Shown piece after piece: positions 4,812-6,662 of a DNA stretch of 6,662 bases. Under the pieces are notes generated by a model. That model was not told the origin of the DNA, did not search any database, and was given only the letters and a program-made list of their open reading frames with translations. This stretch comes from Deltaproteobacteria bacterium (lineage in GTDB: Bacteria; Desulfobacterota; Deferrimicrobia; Deferrimicrobiales; Deferrimicrobiaceae). The stretch lies in NCBI GenBank assembly GCA_021802685.1, contig JAJZRM010000165.1:1-6662 (forward strand). Direction: 5' to 3'. Position 1 is the first letter of the stretch. Each line of letters opens with the position of its first letter. The position numbers and the translations under genes are program-made.

Positions 4812-6173
4812 ATGACGGATCCACGGCCCATGCCGCTCGGAAACGGTTCCCGTATCGCGGTGATCGGCGGAGGTCCCGCGGGTTCCCTTTTCAGCATTTT
4901 CCTTCTCGGCCTGGCAGAGCGGACCGGCAGGCGGCTGGCCGTGGACATCTTCGAGCCGCGCGACTTCGATCTCCCCGGCCCGGCCGGCTGCAACATGTGC
5001 GGCGGGATCCTGTCCGAATCCCTCGTCCAGTCGCTGGCCGCCGACGGCATCGGAATTCCCCCCACCGTCGTCCAGCGGGTGATCGATTCCTACGTCCTGC
5101 ACATGGACGTGGGGACGGTGCGGATCGAACCCCCGCGCCGGGACAAGCGGATCGCCGCGGTGCATCGGGGAGGCGGTCCGCGCGGGATCGGCGAGCCCCG
5201 CTGGCGCAGCTTCGACGCCCACCTGCTGGGGCTCGCCCTCGAACGGGGCGCGGCGGCCGTACGGGAACGCGTCACGGGGGTGGGCATCGACGGGGGAAGG
5301 CCGCGGGTGTCCACGGAGAAGGGAACGCGGAGCGGCTACGACCTGCTCGTCGGCGCCGTCGGCGTGAATACGGAGTCGCTCGGGCTGTTCGAGGCGCTGG
5401 GAACGGGGTTCAAGGCGCCCGGCACGACGAAGGCGTACGTCGCCGAATTCTTTCTCGGGCAGGAGACGATCGGCATTCATCTCGGCGGCGCGATGCACGT
5501 GTTCCTCCTGAACCTCCCCCGGCTGGAGTTCGCGGCGCTGATCCCGAAGGGGGAGTACGTGACGGCGGTTCTCCTCGGGCGGGAGATCGACAAACCGCTC
5601 GTCGACACGTTCCTTTCCTCCCCCCAAGTGCGGGCGTGCTTCCCGCGGGGCTGGACCCCGCCGGCGGATTTCTGCCGCTGCTCCCCCGCGATCAACATCG
5701 CCGGGGCGGAAAAACCGTACGCCGACCGGGTGGTCATCGTCGGGGATTGCGGCGTGACCCGCCTCTACAAAGATGGGATCGGAGGGGCATACCGCACCGC
5801 GAAGGCCGCGGCGGCGACGGCCGCGCTCGAGGGGGTGTCGGAAGATGATTTCCGGAGGCACTACCTCCCCGTTTGCATGTCGCTTTCGTCGGACAACGAC
5901 GTCGGGAAGGCGATCTTCCGCATCACCGGCCTGATCCAGCGGATGCCCCATGCGCGCAGGGGGCTGCTGCGGATGACCGCGGCGGAGCAGAAATCGCGCG
6001 CCGGAACGAAGCGGATGAGCGGCGTCTTGTGGGACACCTTCACGGGAAGCGCGCCGTACCGGGACGTGTTCCGGCGGTTCATCCACCCCCTTTTCCTGGG
6101 ACGGCTGATCTGGGAGACGGCGGCCGGGGCCCTCCCCGCGCGGAAGCGGGACCTCCGGGAGGGGGAATCGTGA
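4812..6173 (+). CDS. FAD-dependent oxidoreductase, geranylgeranyl-reductase-like
   Basis: The 453-residue product is a group-A-type flavoprotein monooxygenase/reductase. It has the dinucleotide-binding fold RIAVIGGGPAGS (14-25), Glu48 at the end of the second strand to bind the FAD ribose, and the second FAD motif VVIVGDCG followed by DGIGGAYRTAKAA (about 307-328). Its layout resembles geranylgeranyl/isoprenoid reductase-like proteins, including a Cys-containing GCNMCGG (59-65) where that family has a CxxG-type motif. Cys60, Cys63, Cys288, Cys290 and Cys313 form an unusual set. The last 100 residues are a basic, helical extension. Start choice is uncertain: I use ATG 4812 (MTDPRP), with GGAG very close upstream. 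ATGs at 4749, 4803 and 4830 are in frame, and a TACAAT at 4799-4804 could be a -10 box giving a nearly leaderless message. The substrate is unknown. It ends 4 bp from the convergent hemerythrin gene. Confidence 0.88.
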   Translation: MTDPRPMPLGNGSRIAVIGGGPAGSLFSIFLLGLAERTGRRLAVDIFEPRDFDLPGPAGCNMCGGILSESLVQSLAADGIGIPPTVVQRVIDSYVLHMDVGTVRIEPPRRDKRIAAVHRGGGPRGIGEPRWRSFDAHLLGLALERGAAAVRERVTGVGIDGGRPRVSTEKGTRSGYDLLVGAVGVNTESLGLFEALGTGFKAPGTTKAYVAEFFLGQETIGIHLGGAMHVFLLNLPRLEFAALIPKGEYVTAVLLGREIDKPLVDTFLSSPQVRACFPRGWTPPADFCRCSPAINIAGAEKPYADRVVIVGDCGVTRLYKDGIGGAYRTAKAAAATAALEGVSEDDFRRHYLPVCMSLSSDNDVGKAIFRITGLIQRMPHARRGLLRMTAAEQKSRAGTKRMSGVLWDTFTGSAPYRDVFRRFIHPLFLGRLIWETAAGALPARKRDLREGES

Positions 6174-6177
6174 AGCG

Positions 6178-6585
6178 TTACAGCTTCCCGCCCTTCATCC
6201 GCAGGAAGTTGCCCAGCGCCATATCGACGACCCCGATGTGGTTGACCAGCCAGTCCCCGATGAAGCGGCCCATCTTGCCGGCAATCTCGGGGGTGGGCCC
6301 TTGCGCGTCGAATTCGTCGCGCAGGTCGTAGAAATCGTTGATGAACGACACGTGCGCATTCTTGTGGACAGGGTACGCGGGGTAGGTGTAGCGCCGCATG
6401 TACGTCTCTTCCATTCCGAAATGGTTCACCACGTACCCTTCCAGGAAAAGGATCAACGCGGGGATCTCCTCGGGCGACGCCGAACCTTCATCGCGCAGCA
6501 GCGAATTGATCGCCGAGAACAGTTCCCGGTGCTGGGAGTCGATCGTCTCCACCCCCACCGCCAGCTTCTCCGTCCATTCGTACAC
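6178..6585 (-). CDS. Bacteriohemerythrin
   Basis: This 135-residue single-domain hemerythrin is a four-helix bundle that binds O2 at a non-heme diiron site. In bacteria such proteins store, deliver or sense O2, and some may bind other small ligands or metals. All seven iron ligands are in place: His19 (DSQH), His55 and Glu59 (HxxxE), His74 and His78 (HxxxH), and His116 and Asp121 (HxxxxD). The N-terminal YEWTEKLAVGVETID is typical. No other domain is attached, so it is a stand-alone cytoplasmic protein rather than a chemoreceptor. The start codon is GTG at 6585, with a strong purine-rich GGGGGGAGGG just upstream. It begins 15 bp after the stop of the preceding minus-strand frame, suggesting an operon, and converges on the flavoprotein gene with only 4 bp between them. 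Confidence 0.96.
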   Translation of the reverse strand: MYEWTEKLAVGVETIDSQHRELFSAINSLLRDEGSASPEEIPALILFLEGYVVNHFGMEETYMRRYTYPAYPVHKNAHVSFINDFYDLRDEFDAQGPTPEIAGKMGRFIGDWLVNHIGVVDMALGNFLRMKGGKL

Positions 6586-6600
6586 GTCCCTCCCCCCCGC

Positions 6601-6662
6601 CTATCCGCCGGCCACGGGAGAGGAAGGATATCCTTCCTCCTCCGTCGCTTTCTTCATGGCAT
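6601..6662 (-). CDS. Possible 3' end of an upstream minus-strand gene
   Basis: One minus-strand frame is open from the right edge to a TAG at 6603-6601 and encodes a C-terminal tail AMKKATEEEGYPSSPVAGG. Its stop lies 15 bp before the hemerythrin GTG, normal operon spacing. Twenty codons are too few to assign a family or to exclude a non-coding leader. If it is not coding, the stretch would be the hemerythrin leader with its own palindromic operator. Confidence 0.35.
   Translation of the reverse strand, partial: AMKKATEEEGYPSSPVAGG
6620..6639. repeat. Perfect 20-bp palindrome upstream of the hemerythrin gene
   Basis: The sequence from 6620 to 6639 equals its own reverse complement without any mismatch, centred on GATATC, with arms built from GAGGAAGG. 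It lies 34 bp before the hemerythrin start. A gapless palindrome of this length suits a dimeric regulator site better than an RNA hairpin, since it has no loop. It may also just fall within the coding tail of the upstream gene. Confidence 0.6.

Noticed and set aside
4716..6086. Long minus-strand open frame antisense to the flavoprotein and in frame with msrB
   Set aside because: The flavoprotein on the plus strand has real motifs throughout, while this frame is Arg/Pro/Asp-rich without domains. msrB has a proper signal peptide and ribosome binding site at 4715.
6131..6165. CCCTCCC...GGGAGGG inverted repeat near the end of the flavoprotein gene as a terminator
   Set aside because: It is inside coding sequence, the loop is long, and no T-run follows on either strand. 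The repeat is explained by local G/C bias.

Overview
The window is GC-rich, gene-dense bacterial DNA with short intergenic gaps and frequent changes of coding strand. A twin-arginine-type signal on MsrB, a Sec signal on a small basic protein, a bacteriohemerythrin, and MarC and SpoIIM-type membrane proteins suggest a Gram-negative, probably deltaproteobacterial (Geobacter-like) organism. That placement is inferred from gene content and style, with no marker gene to confirm it. I found no rRNA, tRNA, CRISPR array or complete mobile element.

Layout, left to right. (1) The first codons of a minus-strand gene run off the left edge, preceded by a short AT-rich region with an inverted repeat. (2) A minus-strand pair follows: a SpoIIM/DUF95 membrane protein, then a MarC-family membrane protein 7 bp downstream. 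(3) An AT-richer divergent region leads to a small basic plus-strand protein of unknown function, whose 3' end overlaps the next convergent gene by 11 bp. (4) A minus-strand aldo/keto reductase is coupled by a GTGA overlap to a 56-codon reading frame. That frame joins the N-terminus of a YbaK/EbsC-type Cys-tRNA(Pro) deacylase directly to its C-terminus, with the catalytic middle missing. (5) Divergent from the reductase are an HSDL2-like short-chain dehydrogenase and a small exported Lys/Pro-rich protein. (6) A minus-strand exported peptide-methionine (R)-S-oxide reductase (MsrB) is divergent from a plus-strand FAD-dependent oxidoreductase of the geranylgeranyl-reductase-like superfamily. (7) A minus-strand bacteriohemerythrin with all seven iron ligands lies just downstream of the tail of another gene, which holds a perfect 20-bp palindrome.

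Several genes fit a redox or detoxification theme: carbonyl reduction (aldo/keto reductase, SDR), methionine sulfoxide repair (MsrB), O2/diiron chemistry (hemerythrin) and a flavoprotein. There is no single operon tying them together, and the region looks like ordinary chromosome rather than a defence or mobile island. The most notable item is the internally deleted ybaK-like frame. The cysteine pattern of the flavoprotein, the Shine-Dalgarno-rich leader of the small unknown gene and the terminal palindrome are secondary. I see no convincing undescribed multi-gene system.
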